From assembly GCF_001411555.2 (NCBI RefSeq), contig NC_049904.1, forward strand, positions 21,403,370 through 21,467,369: a DNA stretch of 64,000 nt, read 5' to 3'. The notes under the pieces were generated by a model, which made no database searches, had not been told where the DNA came from, and was given only the letters and a program-made list of their open reading frames with translations. This document shows positions 45,945 through 57,159 of this stretch, piece after piece (within the stretch, counting starts at the first letter, position 1; the number at the start of each line of letters is the position of its first letter). Origin of the DNA: Juglans regia. Taxonomy: Eukaryota > Streptophyta > Magnoliopsida > Fagales > Juglandaceae. A program made the position numbers and the translations under genes.

Positions 45945-47910
45945 TAATGTGTGCAAATGGCTTAATTATTGCTTGGTAGCAAAAGATATACACAAGTTTT
46001 CAATTTGAATTGGGATGTTTTTTTTAAGTTAATTAGTTTCGTATAAAGAGTATATGATTTATACTAAGTTGTTTCAATTTATAAGTAAGATTTAATTAGT
46101 AGAGCTGATTGCAACTATTTCTGCAAGTCGTGCCGGTCTACAACTAGTTAATACCCGAAACATCAAATTCTATTTTGAGCAAGGACTATCCCTCATATAT
46201 ATACTTGATAATTACTCTAGAGTAAAATGTATTAAAGGAAAGTAGAATTTGCATATTTACGACTAAATTTAAATGACAAGAAAATAAAAATAAAAATAAA
46301 AAAGCTTTCATTTATTCCTAGAAGTTCAATAACTTGGAAGCTTACAAATTGTCCACTTATCATGTTTGTCTTGGACTTGGTCTGGGCATTGCTAGATTTT
46401 GGGCTCTATTGATTTATTTGGGTTTGTCGCTTATGTCCAAAACCAGAACCCTTCTGAAAAGAACTAGAACACTTGCAAATTAAGATGCCGGACTCTAAAG
46501 TTGTCACTCCAGAAATATGCATTCAAGTCAAGTCTAACTTACAGTTGGAATATATTAATTATATACCTGAAAATATAGTTATTATCTTCGGTTGAGTGAG
46601 ATTGATTTTTTTCATTTTTTATTTTTATCTCCTAAGCATATGTAAGTGAGAGGATGATAATGAAAATGTAGAGTTATCAATCAATAACTGAATTTATTAT
46701 TCTTGAAAAAAGAGTTGATCTAATGGTCGACAGAAAATACGATAAAAATAAGATGTAAGTCTCGTATATATCATATCTTGTATAATTATCTAGATTTCTG
46801 AATACATTAAAGGAGAAATCTAGAAGGACTAGAGTGATTTTAAAAAAAATGTATTCAAGACAAGAAAATTTAGCAGAAGATACTATTGAAATGCCCTACT
46901 ATTTTCGGAATTGGTCTATTTGGCAAATTTGTTTGTAAAGAAATTGACATTTTGGAATAGAAAAGTTCTTCTCATCAGTTACTATTCACTACCTCAGACC
47001 TTACACCTCCACACCCTGTGGAAAAAAAAAAAATATAAGTGTGGGATATGAAAGTAAATAGTGACTGATGCATAACATTCATCTTTGAAATAAAGTTATG
47101 GCGACCAGAGATTGTTACTCAAATATTTTCTACAATTTGAATGAGATTAATATAGTATGTGGCCCACGCGATTAATGTATTTAATGTTGAAATTAATATT
47201 ACTTATGAGTACTAATACTCAGTGCCGTGAGCTTCATATTGTCTATTATGAAATAACGCTACAAAAATCTCAAAACTTTGAGAATTTGAGCTGAAAATGC
47301 AAAAGCCTAATCATTGCATAAAAAAACAACTAAACAAGAATCAAAACCTGAATTAAAATAACCTCAACTTGCAACGATTTGACTACTCAAGATAGTATAA
47401 TACCATCAACACAGAACCTATTAATCTAGTACCTCTTTTTTAATGATCGAAACTGTTTTAATAAAAAAGTTTTAAGAGAAATGATAAATCATATACATAC
47501 AATCTATTTTACATCCCTTTACACAATTACATTTTTGATAAAATAATTTATATAAATAAAATGGTTTTATAAAAATACTCTTATGTTACAATGAAAAATA
47601 CTCTCATTTTAAAATATTATATCATTATTACTGAAAAGTAATATATAATGCATTGACTTTGTCATATCCATTTGATCACATCATTGATACTGATAATTAA
47701 TAAACATCTTGACCAATTAATAAACATCATGAATTGACTTTTCATTGGAATATCTTAATATATCTAGCCCCTAGTACACGGCAATCTTTAAGTCAAGGTC
47801 GCGCGGTCTTGGTAGTTGAAAACATGCATGGTTCCACATGATGTTGGTGACCCGGCTGGTATTGCCCGTGAAAGAATCTGTTGGCCAGTCGGCTTCAGTT
47901 TATCTATGCA
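45945..47910 (+). repeat. Upstream-region block, copy 3 (most complete)
   Basis: Contains all parts in one order: 45945-46330 (matches 61070-61480), 46318-46740 (matches 12705-12868, 14040-14180, 62335-62640 and 1263-1500), 47150-47790 (part c) and 47790-47910 (part b). No coding sequence. It leads directly into the LRR relic at 48078. Confidence 0.6.
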
Positions 47911-48077
47911 CTCAAAAGAGAAAAAGCTTTTTCCTTCTCCCAAAAAAAAATTTCATCTAATTGCAATTAATCAGTCTTAATTTCCCATGACAAAAAAAGC
48001 GTACAACCAAAACCATTCTGTCACAAATTTCGCATGCATGCGTTGGAGTGATGGATGACCGATCATCAAGGACTTGA

Positions 48078-48206
48078 AATCTCTCTCATTGTCACTACGA
48101 AACAGCTTTCAAGGCCTTATTGCAAACATCATGTCACAAATTGGTGAGCTTGCAATTCTTGCACCTGTCCCATATTAATGATCATCTGTCTGGGAAAATT
48201 TCAAAG
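48078..48206 (+). pseudogene. LRR relic of a receptor-like kinase/protein
   Basis: One frame reads SLSLRNSFQGLI and, after a frameshift, 48159-48206 reads LHLSHINDHLSGKISK, a recognisable LRR. The DNA aligns with 3045-3139. It lies downstream of upstream-region copy 3, so it is the remnant of a third gene copy. No kinase sequence follows. Confidence 0.55.
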
Positions 48207-48239
48207 TGGGGGAGCTTCGCTTCAAGTATGGTTTCATAA

Positions 48240-48420
48240 TTCCTCTCAATTCATTTTAATTCATTATTATAATTTTTTCAAATTCTAACACAAAATATAA
48301 TAAACAATTCAATTTTTTTAAATTCTAAAATAATAATAATATTAAAAAATAATATTCTAATAATGTTTTATCATCTCAACTCAACTTAACTCAACTCACT
48401 TTAACATCCAAACACAACCG
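48240..48420 (-). mobile_element. MITE, GTTTGGAT-type ends
   Basis: Right end ATCTCAACTCAACTTAACTC, then TTTAACATCCAAACACAACC, is the reverse complement of the left end at 2737. The core ACACAAAATATAATAAACAATT is shared with 45732-45936. Confidence 0.55.
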
Positions 48421-48802
48421 AAATCCTTCCATGCTAGAGAGAGACGACTTGACCTATAGTCGGTCGATTGAGTTAATTAAGTTGAACGACGATAATTGAA
48501 CGTTGAGGTATCATTTATTTATAACAAGTCTGAACATACTAGCTAGTAGATGATATCCATAACAATGATTATATTTATATGAATTCAAACAACATGATAT
48601 ACAGCAATGGTAGGTCATTTTTTTCCGTGTTTAAAAATTTAAGATATAATTACCATTTTCAAAGTTAAAAAATATATATATAAAAAAATATCATAAAAAA
48701 TTAATAAACCCAATGTTTTCCAATTTTAAAGCAAACGGACTGAACCTGAATTTATTTGGAGCTGTTCTTAAATAGCTAAGCATTGACATTGTTAAGATTT
48801 GT

Positions 48803-48946
48803 TTGGGAACACAATTGTAACAACATATTTTCAGATTACTTTACTACTATTGATAAATAAACTATTTACTATTATTCACAAGCTACTCATTACTATTTTT
48901 ACTATTATTCATAAATTATCTAAGATACTCTAGTATCTAAACAAAA
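48803..48946. mobile_element. Small MITE-like element
   Basis: Ends ATTTGTTTGGGAACAC and, reverse-complemented on the right, TTTTGTTTAGATACTAG. Interior has repeated TACTATT(A/G)TTCA units. Confidence 0.35.
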
Positions 48947-48956
48947 TTTAATTCTC

Positions 48957-49257
48957 ATTTAGATAGTTAGTTGGTCACATCCCATCTCAACATCTAAATA
49001 TTACTCAATTTATCTCTTATAATTTTTCATCTAATAATTACAACTTTTCTAAACTTCTATATAAAACATAAAAATTAATTAATTTTTTTAAATTTTAAAA
49101 CAACATTGTATTAAAATAATATTTAAATTTATCATATTTTTATTTAATTTTTTATCGTTAATTTTTTAAAATTTAATAAACTTTTAACTCAAATTAGTTT
49201 ATCTTATTATTATTTATAAATTTCATTTTATTGTCTCTTACCATCCAAATAACGCCT
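48957..49257. mobile_element. MITE related to the GTTTGGAT group
   Basis: Left TTTAGATAGTTAGTTGGTCA and right TGTCTCTTACCATCCAAATAACG are imperfect inverted ends. The interior resembles 48260-48350. Confidence 0.4.
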
Positions 49258-50398
49258 TGATCTCTTTTCTATTCAATTCAACGCAAGACGTCAAAAGAAG
49301 TAAATTAAACGTCATGGTGGCCCGCCGGAAGCGAGTCCATTTTTATGGGACACAGTACAGAAGACTACTTGCATGCCAACGGGCAACTTGACAGCTTTTT
49401 ATGGAAGCAACTGGGCTTAACGTAAACATACACTAAATTCGATGGGACGACGGTTGGTGTCTAGCCTTCGAATTTGCTGCACACGCAATTTACTAGAACT
49501 CAACTTCTGTCCAGAAATTAATTTGTCAGAAACATTACTTTTTTTATAAGTAAATTTTATTAAATTAAAAATAAAAATATAAGAGGAAGATGCAAGGCGG
49601 TGATAAGCAGGTTTTTATAAAATAATATTATTTTCATAAGGTATATTATAAAAATATTCCTTACTTAAAAATATTATTATATAAAATAATGTGAAAAACA
49701 TTGAGTATAAATAATTTAGCTTAAAAGTTTGGAACGTTAATTATTTTTAGGTTAGAAGAAATAGACTGAAATGTTGTGATGAAAGGCGCAACACAATTGG
49801 AGAACTATAAGCAACCATTTTAGATATTTGGTGGGCTGTGATTGTAATAGGATATAATAAAAAACAATACGATATTGCGTTAAATAATAAAACAAACAAA
49901 ATAATATATTAAAAAAATTTATTTATGAAACCGACAAAATATAGAACCTTATTTAGTGATTTGTCTTTAATCTTTTTCTTAATAGAATGTGGAATAAGAA
50001 ATGAAATTAAAGTAAAAGAAAACAGATCAGAACAAAAATTAAATTAAATAGATAAGTATTTGTTGAAGATGTTAAAAAAAACCGACCCAACAGTACTAAT
50101 TTAAATTGATTATAAAATTTACAACAGTATTGCTTGATTCATTCATACTATGATTCATTGTAAGCATGGAGTTATTCATCCCGTACCCTTTTTGTGGACG
50201 GTTTCACTTTTGTCCTTGGGTATCTTAACATTTTGTGGACAATCTGACTGGAAATATTTTATTAGAATTTAGAAGATCAGATAAAACATATTGTATAAAA
50301 TATTTTATAATTAAAAAATTGTTTAAAAATTATTTTTTAATTTTTTTTTTTTTTTTGAATTTTGAAAATTTGTATTGATTTTTATGTTTTGATATGAA
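49258..50398. other. AT-rich spacer, no gene seen
   Basis: Long A/T-rich stretch with a T-run of about 20 bases near 50340-50356. The short less AT-rich piece at 49270-49480 has no convincing ORF. Confidence 0.5.
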
Positions 50399-50403
50399 GT
50401 TTG

Positions 50404-51460
50404 TGTGATAGACCCTTGTTCTGTAAATGACTTCTTTATTAGTGATTACTGCTTCGAGGGAGTCAGGCCTCAAGAAAGATGATCAAGAAGAAGAGAGAGA
50501 GAGAGTAAACCTAAGAGAGAGGGAGACAGAGAAATAAGAAGAGAATTAACACTTGAATACTAGAGTCGGCCTCAATCCCAACTCATGACTACCTTTTTAT
50601 ACTGCATCTATGAGAATACAATGCATAGGAGAGATTAAACACAAATCTCTTGGGATGAATATTAAAACGACACTATATACTAACTAACATAATTGCCAAT
50701 ACAAGTACATGACGATACCGTATTCAACCAACTCATTAAAAGAAACGACATTGTATGTAAACTAACATCACTGCCAATACAAGTAGAAGAACGACATCGT
50801 ATTTAACCAATTCATTAAAAGAAAACAACACCGTATTAACAACTAACATTGGGAAGATACGTTGGCTCTTGTGGATTCTATGGTGTGCGTAGTTCGTCAT
50901 GTTTATAGAGAGGGAAATAAAGTTGCGGATTGGTTGGTCCGGAGTGGTGCGTCGGGTCTTAATTCTGAGTGGAGATTTATTAGGGATGTGCCTAGGGTGC
51001 TTCGTGGTTTAATCCGTTTGGATATTCTAGGTTTGCCTTCATTGCGTTGTTGTTAGCGTCATGTTCATGCGGTATTCATGTCCTCAGGTTGATTTGGTAA
51101 GATTTTATGATTTTATATTTTTTGGGTTAACATTGTTTGTTTTGGTGGTTTTTTTTACAAGAATGGTTTTTGCTTGGTTTTCCTTCTTAGTACGTCTTTG
51201 ATTTGATGTTTTCTGTAATTTTGACACCTGGGAGCGGAATTTTTGTAATACTAGGTGTCGGTCTGTAACCACGGTATTCCTCCGCCATAAGTGAGGGCTA
51301 TTAATAAAATTTGGGAAGGGGTCACTCATGGACAGGTGATCTCGGATCTTCTATAAAAAAAAAAAAAAGAAAAAAAAAAGACATAATTGTCGATCTTTTT
51401 GCACTTCACCTCCAATACAGCAGCCTTCCATTGTACTCCATTACTTTCAGGGACATAACA
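50404..51460 (-). repeat. Ty3 element 3' LTR with LINE insertion
   Basis: LTR sequence occupies 50404-50849 and 51381-51460, split by the LINE tail. TATAAAAAGG (minus strand, 50601-50592) is a good TATA box that is missing from the 5' LTR. Confidence 0.85.
50850..51380 (+). mobile_element. 5'-truncated LINE (3' tail with RNase H end)
   Basis: Plus-strand insert inside the LTR. 50862-51056 encodes the end of a plant L1 RNase H-like domain (HVYREGNKVADWLVRSGA), followed by a 3' UTR and an A-rich tail at 51355-51379. ACAT precedes (50846-50849) and follows (51381-51384), a short possible target duplication. Only about 0.5 kb of the LINE was copied, typical of incomplete target-primed reverse transcription. 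Confidence 0.75.
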
Positions 51461-51474
51461 TACCCTCACCCTTT
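51461..51474 (-). promoter_or_regulatory. Ty3 element polypurine tract
   Basis: On the minus strand AAAGGGTGAGGGTA abuts the 3' LTR. Confidence 0.7.
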
Positions 51475-52735
51475 AGAGAACCTTGCCCACAAGGTGAGGA
51501 AATTTTTCACGCAATTTCCAATAAGCCTCCCATGTAGCTTCCTCAATAGTAGCTCCTTTCCATTGTACAAGAACCTCAGCCAATGGCCTATTATTGACTT
51601 TCCTGGTTCTCTGCAGAATGCACTCAGGTTCTGGGGCTATTTCTCCATAAAAATTGACTAGTGGTAAAATGGACTGAGGGGAGATCAATTGGCCTAACTT
51701 ACTTTTCAAACAAGAAACATGAAACACTAGATGCAAACTCGAAGTCTGAGGTAAATTCAACTTGTATGCTAGCTACCCAATCCTTTCAAGTATCTGAAAT
51801 GACCCATAGTACTTAGGAGATCATTTCAGATTCCTCCTAACCACTAAAGACTGTTGTCTATAGGGCTATAACCTAAGAAACACCCAATCTCCCACCTGAA
51901 ATTCTCTTTCAGTTCTTGACTTATCAGCCTGGTACTTCATCCTTTCCTGAGTAGCTTGCAAATTCAACTTTAAAGTAGCTAATAACTCCTCTCTTGTTCT
52001 AAGCACCTCTTCCACTGCCTGATTAGCGGATAACCCAGGGATATAAGATTGCAACTTGGTTGGAGTTCTACCATAAACCACTTCATAAGGGGTTAACTTG
52101 GTAGAGGTATGAAACGTGGTGTTATACCATCATTCAGCTAAAGTCAGCCAATCAAACCATGATCTGGGCTTGTTAGCCGCAAAGCATCTCAGAAAATGTT
52201 CAAGACATTTATTCACTGCCTCAGTTTGGCCATCACTCTGAGGGTGATAAGTAGAGGAATAGGAAAGGGTGACTCCTTGTAATCTGAACAACACTTTCCA
52301 AAAAGAACTGGTGAAAGTAGCTCCTCTATCTAAAGCAATATTCCGGGGCATACCATGTAATTTGAAAACATGGTCAAAAAACAATAAAGCCACTTTCTTT
52401 GCTGTAAAATGGGAGTACTTTGACAACCTATCCACAACAACCATCACAACTGAGTATCCTTTAGAAACTGGTAAGCCTTCTACAAAGTCCATTGATAAAT
52501 CAGTCCAAATAGTCTGTGGTATTGGCAAGGGTTGTAGCGATCCAGTTGGGTGGATGTTTTCTACCTTATTTCTTTGACAAGTTTCACATTCTCGAATGAA
52601 GGTCATCACATCTTTTTTTAAACCAGGCCAATAAAAATCATACCTTGCCCTTTGTAAGGATTTATGAAATCCTGAATGACCAGCAGATGGACTGGAATGA
52701 ATAAAATCAGCAACTTTAGTTTTAACTGTTGACAA
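51473..52735 (-). pseudogene. Ty3 integrase and chromodomain
   Basis: Minus strand from 52735: zinc-binding H..WPGLKKDVMTFIRECETCQRNK, core WTDLSMDFVEGLP, ALDRGATFTSSFW and YHPQSDGQTEAVNKCLE with the catalytic Glu. A stop at about 52130 separates the segment MVYGRTPTKL..REFQVGDWVFLRL (GPY/F-like). After further breaks, 51760-51473 gives the chromodomain (RTRKVNNRPLAEVLVQWKG, then EEATWEAYWKLREKFP). Chromodomains of this class guide integration into heterochromatin. Confidence 0.85.
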
Positions 52736-52869
52736 TTAGGGACATAAATCTTGCCTTTTCTGAACAACACTCAATGTTTCACAGTAAAAGAAGTATGTGA
52801 AGTAACCCCATCTGTTAACAAGAACAACTGTTGTTGAGTTACAGGATCTGTGGCATAATCATGTTTAAG

Positions 52870-53250
52870 TTATTCTAACCAAACTGGTGTAGGATATGAA
52901 ATGGCATACACCGTAGCTTCATCTTCTTGGCAATCTTTTCGAGACAAGGCATTAGCTACCTTGTTCTCTATCCCTTTTTTATATTCAATGAAAAACTCAT
53001 AACCCAGCAGCTTTGAGATCCATTTTTGTTGAACTGTTGTACCTACTTTTTGCTCCAACAAATACTTCAAACTCAAATGATCAGTTCTTATTGTAAAATT
53101 TGATCCCAACAAATAAGGTCTCCATTTTTTGATGGCTAAAACCAATGCTAACAGCTCTTTCTCATAAGTAAAGAGTGTCAAATTTTTTCCTTTTAAAGCT
53201 TGACTTAAGAAAGCTATGGGTTTCTGATTCTGCATGAGCACAGCACCCAC
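52870..53250 (-). pseudogene. Ty3 RNase H
   Basis: Minus-strand frame with MGAVLMQNQKPIAFLSQAL, YEKELLALVLAIKKWRPYL, IRTDHLSLKYLL and NKVANALSRK, the standard Ty3 RNase H motifs. Its first catalytic Asp region (DAS/G-x-G) is lost upstream in a broken stretch. Confidence 0.8.
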
Positions 53251-54162
53251 TCAATGACAAACTTTTGAGTGAAATTTGGCAATGCTAACACAGGAGGAGT
53301 CACATCAGCTTTCTTTAACTCATTAAAGGCCATAATAGCTTCCTCATTCCACAAAAAGGCATCATTTTTCAACAAGGAAGTCAGAGGGCTCGCAATCTAA
53401 CCATAGTGTTTAATAAACTTTTTGTAATAACTAGTTAAACCCAAAACACCTCTCAAAGGTTTAAGAGTTTTTGGAACTGGCTAGTTCATTGCCTCCAATT
53501 TCCTTGGGTTAGCTCTCACACCCTCCCTAGAAATCAGATCGCCTACTCAATCTCTTGGCATGCAAAATGACACTTAGACCTTTTAGCATATAACTGATTT
53601 TGCTTCAAAACTCCCAAAACAGTAGCTAAATGTGCCAAATGAGATTCTAGTGTACAACAATTCTAGGTCCTTGCTGTACACTAGAATATCATCAAAGAAC
53701 ACAATTACAAATTTTCTCAAGAATGGTTTTAAAACATCATTCATGAGAGCTTGAAAAGTTGAGGGAGTATTAGTGAGTCCAAAAGGCATAACAAGGAACT
53801 CATAATGTCCCCATGTGTTCTAAATGCTGTTTTGTGTATGTCTTGAGGCCTCATTCTTATCTGGTGGATGTAAGATAAAGCTTTGAAAAAATAGTTAAGC
53901 CAAATAATTCATCCAAGAGTTCATCAACTACTGGAATTGGATACTTATATTTAATGGTGGCCTCATTGAGCATTCGATAGTCCATGCACATCCTCCAAGA
54001 ACCATCTGCCTTCCTGACCAGTAACACAGGTGATGAGAATGGAGATTGACTTGGTCTAATAACCCTAGTTTTAAGTAAATCAACTACTATGTTCTCAATT
54101 TCTGCTTTCTGAAAGTGTGGGTATTTGTATGGCCTTAAGAACACTTGAATAGACTCATCCAT
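53251..54162 (-). pseudogene. Ty3 reverse transcriptase
   Basis: Minus strand: VIRPSQSPFSSPVLLVRKADGS, WRMCMDYRMLNEATIKYKYPIP and VVDELLDEL at 54162-53857; after a break, [17 protein letters not shown] and the active-site segment [10 protein letters not shown] near 53711-53682. The usual palm motif Y-x-DD is FFDD here, a common Ty3 form. Stops and indels near 53850, 53580 and 53400 disrupt the domain. Confidence 0.85.
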
Positions 54163-54697
54163 TAAAATAATTTGATGGTCTCGAGATCTAGGGGGGGATG
54201 GCCCTTAGGCTCCTAAAAAATCATTTGATATTTTGGCAACAACTCATCAATCTGGGGGGGTATAATATACTACTTCTGAATAGGCTCCACAACCATTAAC
54301 TGGAGCCAAAACCCTTTTGATCCCACTTTAGAAATAGTAGCTAACTCCTTGTTATCAACCAACTCAGCATTTATTGATGTCAGCCCTTTAAGAACCACAG
54401 TTCTTGTGCCATAAGAAAACTGCATTTGCAACTCAGCAAAATTCCAAAGTATGGGACCAAGTGATAGCAGCAATTGCATTCCAAGAACCACATCACAACC
54501 TCCCAAATTAAGAGTAAAAAAATCAGCAATAAAATTTGTACCTTGCTTTTATACTGCTATAGTAGTAGTTCTGCCCAAGCTTTCAACAACATCTCCATTT
54601 GCCACTCGAACCATAATGGACTGATCTTTATTAACTGCCCAAGCACACTTCTTAGCCACTATTGTATCCATAAAGTTATGGGAACTACCAGTGTCTA
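54163..54697 (-). pseudogene. Ty3 aspartic protease
   Basis: The minus strand carries IDTGSSHNFMD with the catalytic DTG at 54695-54687, then GCDVVLGMQLLLSLGP (54504-54456), the conserved second part of Ty3 proteases. A stop lies near 54550. It is out of frame with gag through slippage in the A-run near 54712-54717. Confidence 0.8.
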
Positions 54698-55606
54698 TTA
54701 AAATGACCACCCTTTTTTATTAATTTGCCCTACAATTCTCATTGTTATAGGATTTGGAGTTCCTCCAATTGCTTGCAAAGAAATTGAAGCAATATCACCA
54801 AGCTGCATTTCTTCTTCAACAACCTCCACCTTATCTTGACCTTCAACAGTTTCATCATCAAGAATATCCATTCCCTCTAACAAATAGATCTTTGGCTTAA
54901 TGCACTTGTGGCTTTGATGCCACTTATCATCACAAAAATAGCAAAAACCTTTCTTTCTTCTTTCTTGCATCTGTGCTTCAGAAACTTTCTGATAAGGCAG
55001 CTTATTATTAGACAACACCTTAGGTGTTCCTAATATTGACCCACCTGCAGAATGCCCACCAAGATCACTATAAGTGCCCCTCCAAGATCTACTAGTTGCC
55101 CACACATACTATTCTTGTATCTTGGCTAAGCCAAAGGCATAATTTAAAGTAGTTGGATTAAGCATCCTCACTGGTAGCCTTACTTCATCCTTCACTCCAC
55201 TCAAAAAACAACTAAGCTTGTTTTTTTCAGAAACCCCTTTAATTCTATTTGAAAGTAACTCAAACTCTGCCTTGTAAGTAGTAACATAATTAACTTGTTT
55301 TAAATGTGTTAATGCCTCCATTGGATCATCGTAAGCTGATGATCCAAATCTCACTTGAACAGCTTGTGTAAAATCTTCCCAAGAATAAAAAGTGCCAGCT
55401 TCACTAGCATCTTGAAACCAAACAAGGGCTTCTTCATCCATGTGAAATGAAGCCAAAAAAATTCTTTGTCCAGGAGGAACTTGATGATACAAAAAATACC
55501 GATTTGCCTTATATATCCATGCTGCAGGATTCTTGCCAAAAAACCTTGGAAAGTCAAGCTCAATCCCTTTAGCAAAAGATCTGTCACCCATGTCACGAGT
55601 GTGCAC
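54698..55606 (-). pseudogene. Ty3 gag with CCHC zinc knuckle
   Basis: Minus strand from about 55606: ELDFPRFFGKNPAAWIYKANRYF, then FHMDEEALVWFQDAS and VRFGSSAYDDPMEALTHLKQ are typical of plant Ty3 Gag. A stop at 55109-55111 interrupts the frame, which then continues to the knuckle CYFCDDKWHQSHKC at 54943-54902. Gag probably began further upstream, in the degraded part 55607-55890. Confidence 0.8.
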
Positions 55607-55896
55607 TTCTTCATTATCACCTTCTTTGCCTCCACAATGACTGTCTTGATTATTCCTTGCATTCTGTCCATTCCCCTCAAAATTCTTGCAAGAAATTCTT
55701 GAAATCTGCTACATAAGATCCGAGAACCTTTTCTCTTGATTTTCCCTTTCAAGTCTTGCTACTTCTTGCTGTTGAAATAAAATGGAAATTGTATCCTCTA
55801 ACTGCTTTTGTTGTCTTTCTTGCTACAGTCTAACTTGATTAACTATATCCACAATCTGAGCGAACGATCTTGTACTTTCTGCCATTAGTACTGACT

Positions 55897-55908
55897 GCTG
55901 ATACCAAC
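55897..55908 (-). promoter_or_regulatory. Ty3 element primer-binding site
   Basis: The minus strand reads TTGGTATCAGCAG just inside the 5' LTR. The first nine bases of TGGTATCAG match tRNA-Met primer sites. Confidence 0.7.
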
Positions 55909-55909
55909 T

Positions 55910-56425
55910 GTGATAGACCCTTGTTCTGTAAAAGACTTCTTTATTAGTGACGATTGCTTCGAGGGAGTCAAGCCTCTAGAAAGATGATCAAGAAGAAGAG
56001 AGAGAAAGAGTAAACCAGACAGAGAGAGAGAGAGAGAAAAGGAAGAAGAGAATTAACACTTGAATACCGGAGTTGGCCTCAATCCCAACTCATGGCTACC
56101 TCTTTGTGAGAATACAATGCATAGGAAAGATTAAACACGATTGTTTAATCTCCTGGGATGAATATTAAAACGACACTGTATACTAACTAACATAACTGCC
56201 AATACAAGTACAAGATGATACCGCATTCAACCAACACATTAAAAGAAACGACACCGTATGTAAACTAACATCACTGCCAATACAAGTAGAAGAACGACAC
56301 CGTATTTAACCAATTCATTAAAAGAAAACGACACTGTATTAACTAACATAACTGTCGATCCTTCTGCACTTCACCTCCAATACAATAGCCTTCCACTGTA
56401 CTCCATTACTTTCAGGCACATAATA
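55910..56425 (-). repeat. Ty3 element 5' LTR
   Basis: 516 bp, TGTGATAGACCC to CACATAATA on the plus strand. Compared with the 3' LTR it lacks about 12 bases including the TATA box (plus strand CTACCTCTTTGTGAGAATAC near 56095-56114). Confidence 0.85.
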
Positions 56426-56430
56426 GTTTG

Positions 56431-56576
56431 TAAAAATTGTATTGCTTTTGTGTTTGAATAATAATTAGGTAGTTAATTAAATTAAAAAATTGGGAAGGAA
56501 AAATATTTTGTATTAGAATGATATTTTAGAATTAATGAAATTGTGAAAATTTTTTGAGAATTTAATTTTAGGAATT
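56431..56576. other. AT-rich spacer between the Ty3 element and the LRR fragment
   Basis: No coding sequence. It appears to be the continuation of the AT-rich DNA left of 50399, into which the Ty3 element inserted. Confidence 0.4.
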
Positions 56577-57159
56577 CTAGCGGTGTACAAATTTGAATGA
56601 AATGGCAAGATCTATTCCAACTAAAATTGGAAGATTGTGCATGCTCCAAGTTTTGAACTTTGGAGGCAATAGATTACAGGGTTCCATCCCATCTAGCCTA
56701 TGCCATTTAGGGAGTTTGTTTGGATTAGGTTTAAATGATAATGAGCTTTCTAGACATATTCCAGCATGCTTAAATAATATGAATTCCTTAAGAGCTCTCT
56801 ACTTAGGTTCTAACCAATTGACTTCTAAATTCCTTTGAGCTTATGGAGGTTTTCATATCTTTTGGAGCTGGACCTATCAACAAATTCTCTAAGTGGCCCT
56901 ATTGCATTAGAGATTGGAAATATGAATGTCTTGAGAATATTGGATTTGTCAACAAATCAACTCTCAAGGAATATTCCAGTAACGATTGGTCACCTTAAAT
57001 ATCTAACCAATCTCTCTCTGGCATTCAATTGTTCAATTCCTGTACATTTTGGTGCACTAGTAGGCTTGGAGTTCTTAGATCTTTCTTATAACAATTTATC
57101 TGGTCAAATTCCCAAGTCTTTAGAAGGGCTATTATATCTCAAATATCTAAATGTCTCCT
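56577..57159 (+). pseudogene. LRR fragment of an LRR-XII kinase gene
   Basis: It aligns with 17258-17840 of the kinase pseudogene: SIPTKIGRLCMLQVLNFGGNR, LRALYLGSNQLTS, LELDLSTNSLSGPIALEIGN, FLDLSYNNLSGQIPKSLEGL and YLKYLNVS. A frameshift lies near 56826-56835 and a few codons are missing near 57030. It stops in mid-repeat at AAATATCTAAATGTCTCCT, where LINE sequence begins. N-terminus, membrane segment and kinase are all absent. Confidence 0.8.

Larger units (their letters stand above)
50404..56425 (-). mobile_element. Ty3-type chromovirus LTR retrotransposon
   Basis: LTRs lie at 50404-51460 (3' LTR, holding a LINE insert) and 55910-56425 (5' LTR), running TGTGATAGACCC to ACATAA(C/T)A on the plus strand. 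The target duplication GTTTG is at 50399-50403 and 56426-56430. Minus-strand order is gag with CCHC, protease, RT, RNase H, integrase and chromodomain, which is the chromovirus arrangement. Numerous stops and frameshifts make it inactive. Confidence 0.9.
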
